Positions 1 to 6,689 of a DNA stretch of 12,458 nucleotides are shown in pieces. Numbering within the stretch: position 1 is the stretch's first letter; every line of letters starts with the position of its first letter. A program made the position numbers and the translations under genes. The DNA comes from Oscillospiraceae bacterium (GTDB taxonomy: Bacteria > Bacillota > Clostridia > Oscillospirales > Acutalibacteraceae). The DNA lies in contig CADBOL010000106.1 in the NCBI GenBank assembly GCA_902796295.1, positions 1 to 12,458 of the forward strand, read 5' to 3'. The notes below the pieces were generated by a model. That model saw nothing but the letters and a program-made list of their open reading frames with translations, was not told the origin of the DNA and made no database searches.

Positions 1-384
1 GAAATCGCCCCCGGCGCAATGGCAAGCTTCGGCCTTCATCACTTTGACGGCCTTCACTATGATGACGAAATGTATGATTACAGCGGCGAGACCGTAAACG
101 CTACCGAGTGCAAGCTCACACGCAGAGATCTCAAGTCGGCAGAGGAAGAAATCACACACTCAAGATGGCACTGGTATGAATACCTCACTCACAACTGCAC
201 CAACTTTGCGACCTCAGTCTGGAAGAAGGTCACCGGCAAAGGTTTCTTCGTATTCTGCTTCCCGTTTGTGGTTCAGATTCAGATGGCAAAAGAAGGCCTC
301 AAAAAGATAAACATAGAAAGACAGGAAAAGAAAGCGGTGCACTCTCCGGCAATCCCCGCATCTGCAACTCCTTCCGAGGCATAA
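1..384 (+). CDS. C-terminal part of a papain-like (NlpC/P60-type) hypothetical protein, 5' end outside window
   Basis: The frame is open from base 1 to the TAA at 382-384 (127 codons visible), so the gene starts upstream; the ATG at 19 is simply an internal methionine with no ribosome binding site before it. The only recognisable signature is the segment HNCTNFATSVWKKVTG, with Cys encoded at 196-198. An Asn-Cys-Thr/Ser-x-Phe-Ala motif followed by a Trp helix marks papain-like amidase or peptidase families in Bacillota and would place the nucleophile at that Cys. The His partner is not identifiable in the visible part. The last 30 residues are Lys/Ala/Pro-rich and look like a disordered tail. 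A strong terminator follows 19 bases after the stop. Function and substrate are unknown; the family call is an inference from one motif. Confidence 0.6.
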   Translation, partial: EIAPGAMASFGLHHFDGLHYDDEMYDYSGETVNATECKLTRRDLKSAEEEITHSRWHWYEYLTHNCTNFATSVWKKVTGKGFFVFCFPFVVQIQMAKEGLKKINIERQEKKAVHSPAIPASATPSEA

Positions 385-403
385 TGCAAATATTTAAATA
401 TGC

Positions 404-438
404 GCTGCGAACGGATTTACTCCGTTCGCGGCTTTTTT
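404..438 (+). terminator. Rho-independent terminator after the papain-like gene
   Basis: A 12-bp stem (404-415 with 421-432, one G-T wobble), a 5-base TTTAC loop and a run of six T at 433-438. It follows the stop codon at 384 and precedes the GH5 operon promoter, so it insulates the operon from upstream transcription. Confidence 0.9.
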
Positions 439-512
439 GAATTCCTGTCACAAAAACGCCGCCCCGGTTTTGTGCATAATTCTCATATATTCGGCGGTAA
501 CGCATTTAGACA

Positions 513-541
513 TTGAAAACAGCGCATTGCTATATTATAAT
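513..541 (+). promoter_or_regulatory. Sigma-A promoter of the GH5-GPH-phosphoesterase operon
   Basis: TTGAAA at 513-518 and a perfect TATAAT at 536-541 are separated by 17 bases, the ideal vegetative spacing. Transcription would begin near 548. This rules out any GH5 start codon upstream of about 548, including the in-frame TTG at 437. Confidence 0.8.
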
Positions 542-587
542 GATTTCAATACATATTGCGGCCTGATGTGTTTAATACGGATTGAAT

Positions 588-594
588 GGGGTGG
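588..594 (+). promoter_or_regulatory. Ribosome binding site that decides the GH5 start
   Basis: GGGGTGG lies 4 bases before the GTG at 599. GGTGG differs from GGAGG by one base. The alternative in-frame ATG at 566 has no purine-rich sequence before it. The spacing is slightly short, so the choice is probable, not certain. Confidence 0.5.
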
Positions 595-598
595 TTCA

Positions 599-2065
599 GT
601 GGACAGAATAAGCACCTGCGGTTTATACTTCACCGATGAGGCGGGGCGTATCCGCATTTTCAACGGGATGAATATTGACGATAAGATGATCGGCGATAAA
701 TTCCGTTATAATCTTGATGAGGAGTTTTTTTCAAAATACAGGGCAAACGGTTTCAATCTGATACGTCTCGCAGTGCAGTGGGCGAATATTGAGCCGGAGC
801 CCGGGAAATACAGCGTGAGCTATCTTGCTTCTATAGATAATATTTTCCGCATTGCGGAGAAATACGGAGTTTATATCCTGCTCGATATGCATCAGGATTT
901 ATATTCCGGTTTCGGAGGTGTCGGCGGAGGAGACGGCGCACCCGCCTGGGCCTGTCTTACGGACGGTGTTGAGCCGAAACCGTATAAATTTGTATGGGCG
1001 GAGCTTTATGTTTTCGGCAAGTGGGTGCATAACTGTTTTGACCACTTCTGGAATAACGATGAAGTTCAGGGCAGGGGGCTGCAGGACCGCTATGCCGATT
1101 TATGGCAGATGATGGCAGAGAGATACGGTGACAGCCCGGCTCTTTTCGGCTATGATCTGCTGAATGAACCCGCTCCGGGCTCGGGAGCAAAAAAGATGAT
1201 TGCCCGGCTTGCTGCAAGCGGAACGCGCCGGGTTTTGCTGAGCAAAAAAATCAAGCGCCTTGATATAATCGGATCGCTCATTAAAAAAGACCCGAAAAAG
1301 CTTCTCGACAGCATACCCGGTACGGTTATCAGGGATATAATGGAAAAAATCGATCCCTATGAAGAAGCTTTTGATTACAAGTATTATTCTCCGTTTCTCA
1401 ATAAAATGGCGGCGGCAATCCGGAGCGTTACACCAAACGGTATACTTATGATTGAGCAGCCTTTTCTCTGTAACGGAGGCGTGAAGCTTTCCGTTCCGCC
1501 CATAACCGTCAACGGGGAGCGTGAGCCGCTTCAGTGTTTCGGGCCTCACGCTTACGATATGACGGTCGATACTCCGCTCTATAAATATGCCAACGCAAAC
1601 CGCGTGAAGGCGTTTTTCGGAGAGATGCGCAAATCGCAGCTTCGTCTCAATATGCCCGCAGTTGTCGGCGAATGGGGCGGATGCAGCGACAACAAAGATA
1701 CTTCCTGGTTCGGTCACGCGAATGAGCTGCTCGATTATTTTGACGGCAATCATTGGGGTCAGCTTTACTGGGATTATCACGGCGATGATATGGATGCTCC
1801 GCTGATGCAGATGCTCAGCCGCACCTGCCCCGTGGCAGTTGCGGGCAGGATAAAGAGATACGGCAGGAGCGAAGACAGAAAAACATATTATCTCGATTAC
1901 GAATCCGTCTCTCAGGGTGAGAGTGAAATCTATATCCATGCGCCGGCAAAGGTTGAGTGTGACGGCGCGATGAGGATTATCGAGGAATATCCGAACGGTG
2001 CGCGGCTCATAGGCGTTTCCTGCGGAGCCGGCGCTCACAGTGTATCGGTTTTTATTGAGAATTAA
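599..2065 (+). CDS. Endoglycoceramidase-like glycoside hydrolase family 5 protein, cytoplasmic
   Basis: A 488-residue retaining beta-glycosidase with a clan-A (beta/alpha)8 barrel. The sequence reads like the endoglycoceramidase branch of GH5: LLDMHQDLYS, then GDGAPAWA, then FDHFWNN, then GYDLLNEPAPG. Glu190 in the NEP motif is the expected acid/base and Glu358 in VVGEWGG the expected nucleophile. A beta-rich C-terminal domain follows from about residue 400. Known endoglycoceramidases cut the bond between oligosaccharide and ceramide, but related members cleave other glucosides, so the substrate is open. Start: GTG 599 is chosen because the promoter ends at 541, it has a Shine-Dalgarno-like site, and the conserved domain begins about 20 residues later; ATG 566 is the alternative. 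Neither start gives a signal peptide, so the enzyme should act in the cytoplasm, presumably on what the downstream GPH carrier brings in (22-base gap, same operon). Confidence 0.85.
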   Translation: MDRISTCGLYFTDEAGRIRIFNGMNIDDKMIGDKFRYNLDEEFFSKYRANGFNLIRLAVQWANIEPEPGKYSVSYLASIDNIFRIAEKYGVYILLDMHQDLYSGFGGVGGGDGAPAWACLTDGVEPKPYKFVWAELYVFGKWVHNCFDHFWNNDEVQGRGLQDRYADLWQMMAERYGDSPALFGYDLLNEPAPGSGAKKMIARLAASGTRRVLLSKKIKRLDIIGSLIKKDPKKLLDSIPGTVIRDIMEKIDPYEEAFDYKYYSPFLNKMAAAIRSVTPNGILMIEQPFLCNGGVKLSVPPITVNGEREPLQCFGPHAYDMTVDTPLYKYANANRVKAFFGEMRKSQLRLNMPAVVGEWGGCSDNKDTSWFGHANELLDYFDGNHWGQLYWDYHGDDMDAPLMQMLSRTCPVAVAGRIKRYGRSEDRKTYYLDYESVSQGESEIYIHAPAKVECDGAMRIIEEYPNGARLIGVSCGAGAHSVSVFIEN

Positions 2066-2087
2066 TCGCTGCAGAGAGGTAAATCAG

Positions 2088-4283
2088 ATGGAATTACTTA
2101 ATAAAGGCATAGGAATGCTCAAGGATGTAAAAACTTACTGGAAAAAGCCGCCCGAAGGGAAGTATATGACCTTCAGGGAGATTTTCGCTTACTCTGTGGG
2201 CGGTGTGGGCGCTTACTCGATTTTCACTATGGCTCAGGCGCTTCTGCTCTCAACGACGAATGTTATAATCGGCAATACGATAGGAATTCAGCCGATGCAT
2301 ATGTATGTGATGTATCTCATTTCGGTCATCACGAATATCCCTCTGACTATGGTCAGGGCCAATATGGTTGATAACGTGAAATACAAAGAGGGCAAATACC
2401 GTCCGTATCTGCTGAGGATGGGCATTCCGACAGTCGCAATTTCCATGCTCTTTGTGTTTACCCCGTATTCAAAGGTCAGCTATCTTATCCGCTGTATTCT
2501 TATATTCATTTATAATTTCGGCCTGCAGTTTTTCTATAATTTTTTCTATGACGCTTATGAAAATCTGATTCACGTGCTCTCGCCGAATTCCCAGGAGCGT
2601 ACAAACGCCACGGCTATCAAGAGCATGATTTACTCTCTTTCGCCCACCATAACAAATTTCGTTACCCCACTCATAGCAAACAAGGTCGCAAACGGCAATA
2701 TGTATGATTTGAGAGTTTATCAGTGGCTCTATCCCTTCATTGCCGTGACCGGTGTTGCTCTTATTATTCTCGTCTATGCGAGGACAGAGGAAAAAATCGT
2801 TATCGCCAAGACGCACCCGATGAAGATAAAATTCATGGATGCCCTTCGCGAGGTTGCGAAGAATAAATATTTCTGGATTATTTCTCTCGCGGGTTGGCTC
2901 GGCTTTCTCGAAACCTGCACTTATGTAATCCTCCAGTGGCTTTATAACTATGCCCATCTCTGCACTGCGGAGCAGTATTCATTTATCACTCTCATCCGCG
3001 GAACCGCTTACAGCTGGGGAATGATTTTAGCCCCGTTCGCAATAAAAAGATGGGGCAAGAAAAAAGTGCTCATAGTGACCAATCTCTTTAATATTGGCTT
3101 TCTCGCTCTCGTTTATCCTCTCATGGGGTCTATATGGACCGTCCTGTTGTGTATGTATATGAATTCGGTTGCAGATTCCTTCATACTTGTTCTCAACCCC
3201 GCAATCCAGGCGGATATCCGCGATTATCAGCATTATAAGAGCGGCGAGAGAATAGACGGAATGTTCGGCGCGGTTGCCATGATAGGATCGTTTGTCACTA
3301 TGGCGACAAGCTCCGTCTTGCCCGCCGTCTATGAAAAATACGGCATCTTCTCCGGCAACGGATATGAGAATATGTATGACGTTCTCTATGATACAAACGT
3401 GCTTTACAGGCTTGTGGGCGTGCTGGTAATACTCTCGGCTGTAGGAGCTGCGCTGAATGTTATCCCTTATTTCTTTTATGACCTGACCGAAACCAAACAA
3501 AAGGCAATAATCAGGATCCTTAAAATCCGCGCAATGTTTGAGGATTACGGCAACGGAGTGCTGACGGATGAAGATATGCGCAGCACTATGGATATGATAA
3601 GCGACGCCAAAGAAAAAATCGCAGGCGGCAGAGTTGATACGGAGAAGCTGAAAAAAGAAAAGGCGCCGCGCTCCGAAATCAAGAGCGCCGCGGCTGTAAA
3701 TGAAGAATATGAGATTTCCGTTTCCGTTATGGAGGAGCTCGAAAGATTCCTTCAGCCGGAATCCGTCGAGAGACTGAAATGGGCTGAGGAAATCAGAGAC
3801 AAAGGTATTGCAGGAATACTCGCAATTGATGACAGTTCTCTCGCCAAAGCGAAAACTCTGCCTTCGGAAACAAAAGAGGAGCGCGCTGTACGTAAGCAGG
3901 CGGTCGCGGACGCAAAACTCGGTATCCGCTCAAGAAACGCGGCGCGCAAATACTACCCGCAGGGTATAGCTGTCTTTGATGAAGCCGCGCTTAACTCTCT
4001 TTATGAGGAAGAAAAGGCGCTTGCCGGGAAAAAGACCGAGCTGCTGAAAGCCAAGGCGGATAAAAAAGAGATTGCAGATGTTTCCGCTCAAATGAAGACT
4101 CTCTCAAAGCAAATCAAGGAAATGCACGAGGAATATCAGCATTATATCGAGAGCACAAAGGTTGTGAAAGAAGCGGAGAAATTCATCACACAGGCCGAGA
4201 ATTACTCAAGATTCGGTGAGCTTGACAGCCTTTATGTGACGTCTTCTGCTGATGACAGCCTTGAATCCGGCGGGACAGAATAA
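2088..4283 (+). CDS. GPH-family (MelB-like) glycoside:cation symporter with a long C-terminal cytoplasmic extension
   Basis: A 731-residue membrane carrier. Residues 1-465 form the usual multi-helix MFS-type transporter of the glycoside-pentoside-hexuronide family. The signature after the second helix pair is seen as NMVDNVKYKEGKYRPYLL (Asp95 and the K-Y-R-P end), the counterpart of the family's N-x-x-D-x-x-x-G-R-x-R-P loop. Typical GPH proteins are 450-500 residues long. This one adds about 265 hydrophilic, charged residues, with a likely coiled coil at about 640-710 rich in Lys, Glu and Ala. The extension resembles neither the EIIA-like tail of LacS nor any domain I recognise. ATG 2088 is chosen over an upstream GTG at 2040, which lies inside the GH5 gene, because AGAGAGG precedes it at 2073-2079. 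The gaps of 22 bases from GH5 and 18 bases to the phosphoesterase indicate one transcript. It probably imports the glycoside cleaved by the GH5 enzyme. Confidence 0.85.
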   Translation: MELLNKGIGMLKDVKTYWKKPPEGKYMTFREIFAYSVGGVGAYSIFTMAQALLLSTTNVIIGNTIGIQPMHMYVMYLISVITNIPLTMVRANMVDNVKYKEGKYRPYLLRMGIPTVAISMLFVFTPYSKVSYLIRCILIFIYNFGLQFFYNFFYDAYENLIHVLSPNSQERTNATAIKSMIYSLSPTITNFVTPLIANKVANGNMYDLRVYQWLYPFIAVTGVALIILVYARTEEKIVIAKTHPMKIKFMDALREVAKNKYFWIISLAGWLGFLETCTYVILQWLYNYAHLCTAEQYSFITLIRGTAYSWGMILAPFAIKRWGKKKVLIVTNLFNIGFLALVYPLMGSIWTVLLCMYMNSVADSFILVLNPAIQADIRDYQHYKSGERIDGMFGAVAMIGSFVTMATSSVLPAVYEKYGIFSGNGYENMYDVLYDTNVLYRLVGVLVILSAVGAALNVIPYFFYDLTETKQKAIIRILKIRAMFEDYGNGVLTDEDMRSTMDMISDAKEKIAGGRVDTEKLKKEKAPRSEIKSAAAVNEEYEISVSVMEELERFLQPESVERLKWAEEIRDKGIAGILAIDDSSLAKAKTLPSETKEERAVRKQAVADAKLGIRSRNAARKYYPQGIAVFDEAALNSLYEEEKALAGKKTELLKAKADKKEIADVSAQMKTLSKQIKEMHEEYQHYIESTKVVKEAEKFITQAENYSRFGELDSLYVTSSADDSLESGGTE

Positions 4284-4301
4284 AGAAACAGAGGGAAGAA
4301 A

Positions 4302-5981
4302 ATGAAAATGGCCAAAAAAGCAATATCCGTCATACTCGCGATTATTATGGCTGCAGGCGCGGCAGCTGTTTCTCTCACCGCTTTTGCGGATGATGAAACG
4401 GTAAAATTTGCCGTGGGAACGGATATACATGTTGAAAACGACAAAACAGAGATTGATGTTAATTACCCCGAAAACGAGCTTTACTTTCAGGCATCCGGAA
4501 CGGGCAATCTATATGACCAGGCAGCCGCGCTGACAAAGGATTTCCTTTATAACAGCGCTGCCGAGGGCGCGGAGTTTATCCTTGTTCCCGGTGATCTGAC
4601 AAGGGGCGGCAAAGAGGTACAGCACAGGTGTGTCGCCTCGGTTTTTGCGGAATTTGAGAAGGAAACCGGAGTGCAGGTCTATACCATCCCCGGTAACCAT
4701 GACTATTATGATTCATCCACCACTCCCGCAGCCTTCAGAGAGTATTATGCCGATTTCGGTTATAACACGGCTCTTGCCGCCGATGAGGCGACCGCCTCAT
4801 ATACAGCGGATCTCTGCGGCAAATACCGCCTTATCGCGGTTGATTCAAATGACCCGGGTGAAGACGGAGACGGTATTACAGACAGCCTGCTTGCCTGGAT
4901 TGAGGAGCAGACATCTCAGGCTCATAAGGATGGCAAAGAAATTATATATATGATGCATCATTCTTTGCTTGAGCATCTGTATCTAGGCAAAACTCTCATG
5001 AAGGATTTTATAGTGAGAAACAGCGAAGAGCTTGCCGAAAAATTCACCGGATGGGGAATCCGCTATGTTTTCAGCGGCCATGAGCACGGCAATGATATTT
5101 CATCATTTACGGGAAAAAACGGAGCTGTTGTTTATGATGTCCTTACCACATCGCTCTCTTCCTATCCGCTTGAATACAGATTTGTCACGATGTCGGATAA
5201 AGGCGCAGACATAAAGATGAGAAGAATCGATAACTGCGATCTCGAAAGCCTCATTGACGGCTATACCGATGAGCAGAAGGCGATGCTTTCATCCGATTAT
5301 CAGGGGTATGCATACGGTCTTTTCAAGTTTGCGATTGAGAAGAAAATTCTGAAATATGTCAAGCCCGATTTCATAAAGGGAAAGCTCAAGGTTAACGACG
5401 GGCCGCTCGCGGATACCGTTGACAATCTTTTCAATGCGGTCGGCGAGGCCCTGACGATGCCCCTCTATGAGGATGACGGCGGAGACGTGAGTGTTGAAAA
5501 ACTTGCCGCTTCAAAAGGCGTGACAATTCCGGAGTCCGGTTACGGCTCTCTGATTGAGCTTGCCGCGGCGATGGTTGCCATGCATTATCACGGCGATGAA
5601 AACCTTGTGCCCGGAGAAACACCGGAGTGCGAGATTTTAGTGAAAGGTCTCAATACCGGTCTTCAGTATATTCTCACAAAAACAGGCCGCAGCGGTCTGA
5701 ATACGCTTCTGAGCGTAATCGGAACTCAGGTAGATACAGATGAGCTCAGCCCGCTCTTCAGCGCCGTCAGTTTCGGTAAGGAAGAGTCATATGCAGTCGC
5801 CGAGCGCGTACTCTATCCGCTTCTCGAAAAATTTGCCGTTGATTCGGGCCTCCCGGACAGAGATGCTTTCCTGCCTGCCGGGCCGGATTCTCCGGAGGAG
5901 ACGGCTCCTTTGAGCTTCTTCGGGAGAATAATTGAGTTCATAAAGCGCTTGTTTAATTCCGTTTTCGGATTTTTGAAATGA
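4302..5981 (+). CDS. Secreted calcineurin-like metallophosphoesterase
   Basis: A 559-residue exported phosphoesterase. Residues 1-29 form a signal peptide (AxKK start, hydrophobic core, cleavage expected after TAFA, before DDE). The dinuclear-metal motifs of the calcineurin-like superfamily are all present in order: GTDIH (Asp41, His43), VPGD (Asp98), IPGNHD (Asn132, His133), MHH (His219/220) and SGHEH (His260, His262). The catalytic domain covers about residues 33-290. A helical region without known motifs follows, and the protein ends in a hydrophobic amphipathic tail, FGRIIEFIKRLFNSVFGFLK. The substrate cannot be named; the family includes nucleotidases, phosphodiesterases and phospholipid-type phosphatases. 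The start has GAGGGA at 4291-4296. It is the last gene of the GH5-GPH operon, so it may strip phosphate from the same substrate outside the membrane; that link rests on position alone. Confidence 0.88.
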   Translation: MKMAKKAISVILAIIMAAGAAAVSLTAFADDETVKFAVGTDIHVENDKTEIDVNYPENELYFQASGTGNLYDQAAALTKDFLYNSAAEGAEFILVPGDLTRGGKEVQHRCVASVFAEFEKETGVQVYTIPGNHDYYDSSTTPAAFREYYADFGYNTALAADEATASYTADLCGKYRLIAVDSNDPGEDGDGITDSLLAWIEEQTSQAHKDGKEIIYMMHHSLLEHLYLGKTLMKDFIVRNSEELAEKFTGWGIRYVFSGHEHGNDISSFTGKNGAVVYDVLTTSLSSYPLEYRFVTMSDKGADIKMRRIDNCDLESLIDGYTDEQKAMLSSDYQGYAYGLFKFAIEKKILKYVKPDFIKGKLKVNDGPLADTVDNLFNAVGEALTMPLYEDDGGDVSVEKLAASKGVTIPESGYGSLIELAAAMVAMHYHGDENLVPGETPECEILVKGLNTGLQYILTKTGRSGLNTLLSVIGTQVDTDELSPLFSAVSFGKEESYAVAERVLYPLLEKFAVDSGLPDRDAFLPAGPDSPEETAPLSFFGRIIEFIKRLFNSVFGFLK

Positions 5982-5998
5982 TTATCTTTTAAGAATAA

Positions 5999-6030
5999 CG
6001 GGTCTGCCCTGATTCGGGCAGACCCGTTTT
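5999..6030 (+). terminator. Strong Rho-independent terminator at the end of the operon
   Basis: A perfect 11-bp GC-rich stem (5999-6009 with 6016-6026), a 6-base TGATTC loop, and TTTT at 6027-6030. It sits between two convergent genes, 17 bases after the phosphoesterase stop. On the minus strand the stem is followed by TTATTCTT, so it could also stop the HTH-desulfoferrodoxin transcript, less efficiently. Confidence 0.9.
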
Positions 6031-6036
6031 ATCGCT

Positions 6037-6621
6037 TTACGGCTTTATATAAAAAAGCCCGTGGCGGTTGCAGTAAGCGTAAATGTATTTAATACGGTTA
6101 ATTTTGAATCTCGCCTCTGCGCCGCTCTGGGGATAAAGCTTGACAAACTGTATTCTGTCATCCGATACCGCCGCCAGGAAGGAGATATAATGCTCTTTTT
6201 CCATCGGATGGCTGACCGTGACATAGTATTCATCTTCAACAGTCTGCACGGAAACTGAGTGCTCTTCATCCGCGTCTTCGGCCTCGAGGGGCGGCAGTGT
6301 TATTCCGCAGCAGCTTATCACCGCTTCACCTGTAGCGTGTATTACATTCGAGCAGACCGGGCATACATAAAATCTGCTTTTTGCAATATTTGAGGAGCGG
6401 TTCAGATTGCGTATATCCTCGCCCGAGAGCAATTCAATAACCGAAATTCCGAGTGCTCCGGCAAGCGGCTCGATGAGGCTGATATCGGGGAATCCCTGCC
6501 CCGTTTCCCATTTGCTGACCGCTTTCGCGCTGACATAGATTTTGCCTGCCAGCTCTTCCTGAGTCATTTTTTTGCTTTCGCGCAGCCGTTTTATGACTGC
6601 TCCGGTTACATATTTATCCAT
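6037..6621 (-). CDS. XRE-type HTH regulator fused to a desulfoferrodoxin (superoxide reductase-like) module
   Basis: A 194-residue fusion. Residues 5-65 are a Cro/C1-type helix-turn-helix (MTQEELAGKIYVSAKAVSKW, then GFPDISLIEPLAGALGIS). Residues 85-112 carry the desulforedoxin-like rubredoxin iron site: Cys87-x2-Cys90 and the adjacent pair Cys104-Cys105 before Gly. Residues 119-192 match the superoxide reductase iron centre: His121, then SHPMEKEHYI (His138, His144), and YCNRHGLF (Cys184, His187), which is all five ligands of the Fe(His)4Cys site. The E-K-H-x-P motif of active superoxide reductases reads E-E-H-S-V here, so the catalytic Lys is replaced by Glu. I infer a cytoplasmic redox, iron or superoxide sensor that binds DNA rather than a simple detoxifying enzyme. 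The start has an AAGGAGG site at 6629-6635. It lies 68 bases after the GH42-like gene on the same strand and may be partly read through from it. Confidence 0.9.
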   Translation of the reverse strand: MDKYVTGAVIKRLRESKKMTQEELAGKIYVSAKAVSKWETGQGFPDISLIEPLAGALGISVIELLSGEDIRNLNRSSNIAKSRFYVCPVCSNVIHATGEAVISCCGITLPPLEAEDADEEHSVSVQTVEDEYYVTVSHPMEKEHYISFLAAVSDDRIQFVKLYPQSGAEARFKINRIKYIYAYCNRHGLFYIKP

Positions 6622-6661
6622 AGTTTTTCCTCCTTACATCCGGAGTTTAGCACAGGCGGAT

Positions 6662-6686
6662 AAAAAACACCACCCACGTATCGTGG
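6662..6686 (-). terminator. Weak possible terminator or attenuator after the GH42-like gene
   Basis: On the minus strand, CCACG-ATA-CGTGG (6686-6674) is followed, after GTGGTG, by TTTTTT (6667-6662). The stem is only 5 bp and the T run is 6 bases away from it, so termination would be partial at best. Read-through into the HTH-desulfoferrodoxin gene is plausible. Confidence 0.3.
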
Positions 6687-6689
6687 AGT

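Noticed and set aside
1100..2038. A long minus-strand open frame of about 312 codons opposite the GH5 gene
   Set aside because: It lies wholly inside the GH5 coding region, which has clear catalytic motifs. Its translation has no recognisable domain, and there is no ribosome binding site. It is a by-product of GH5 codon usage.
2469..3500. Minus-strand open frames (about 160 codons each) opposite the GPH carrier gene
   Set aside because: Both are antisense to the membrane domain of the carrier, with no start signals and no family resemblance.
3660..3696. GC-rich imperfect inverted repeat within the GPH tail
   Set aside because: It is coding sequence in a continuous frame, has no T run, and arises from Ala/Arg/Lys codons.
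6041..6063. Hairpin-like ACGGCTTT/AAAGCCCGT sequence near the end of the HTH-desulfoferrodoxin gene
   Set aside because: It lies in the last codons of the gene and the pairing needs a bulge. The real terminator at 5999-6030 is adjacent and much stronger.
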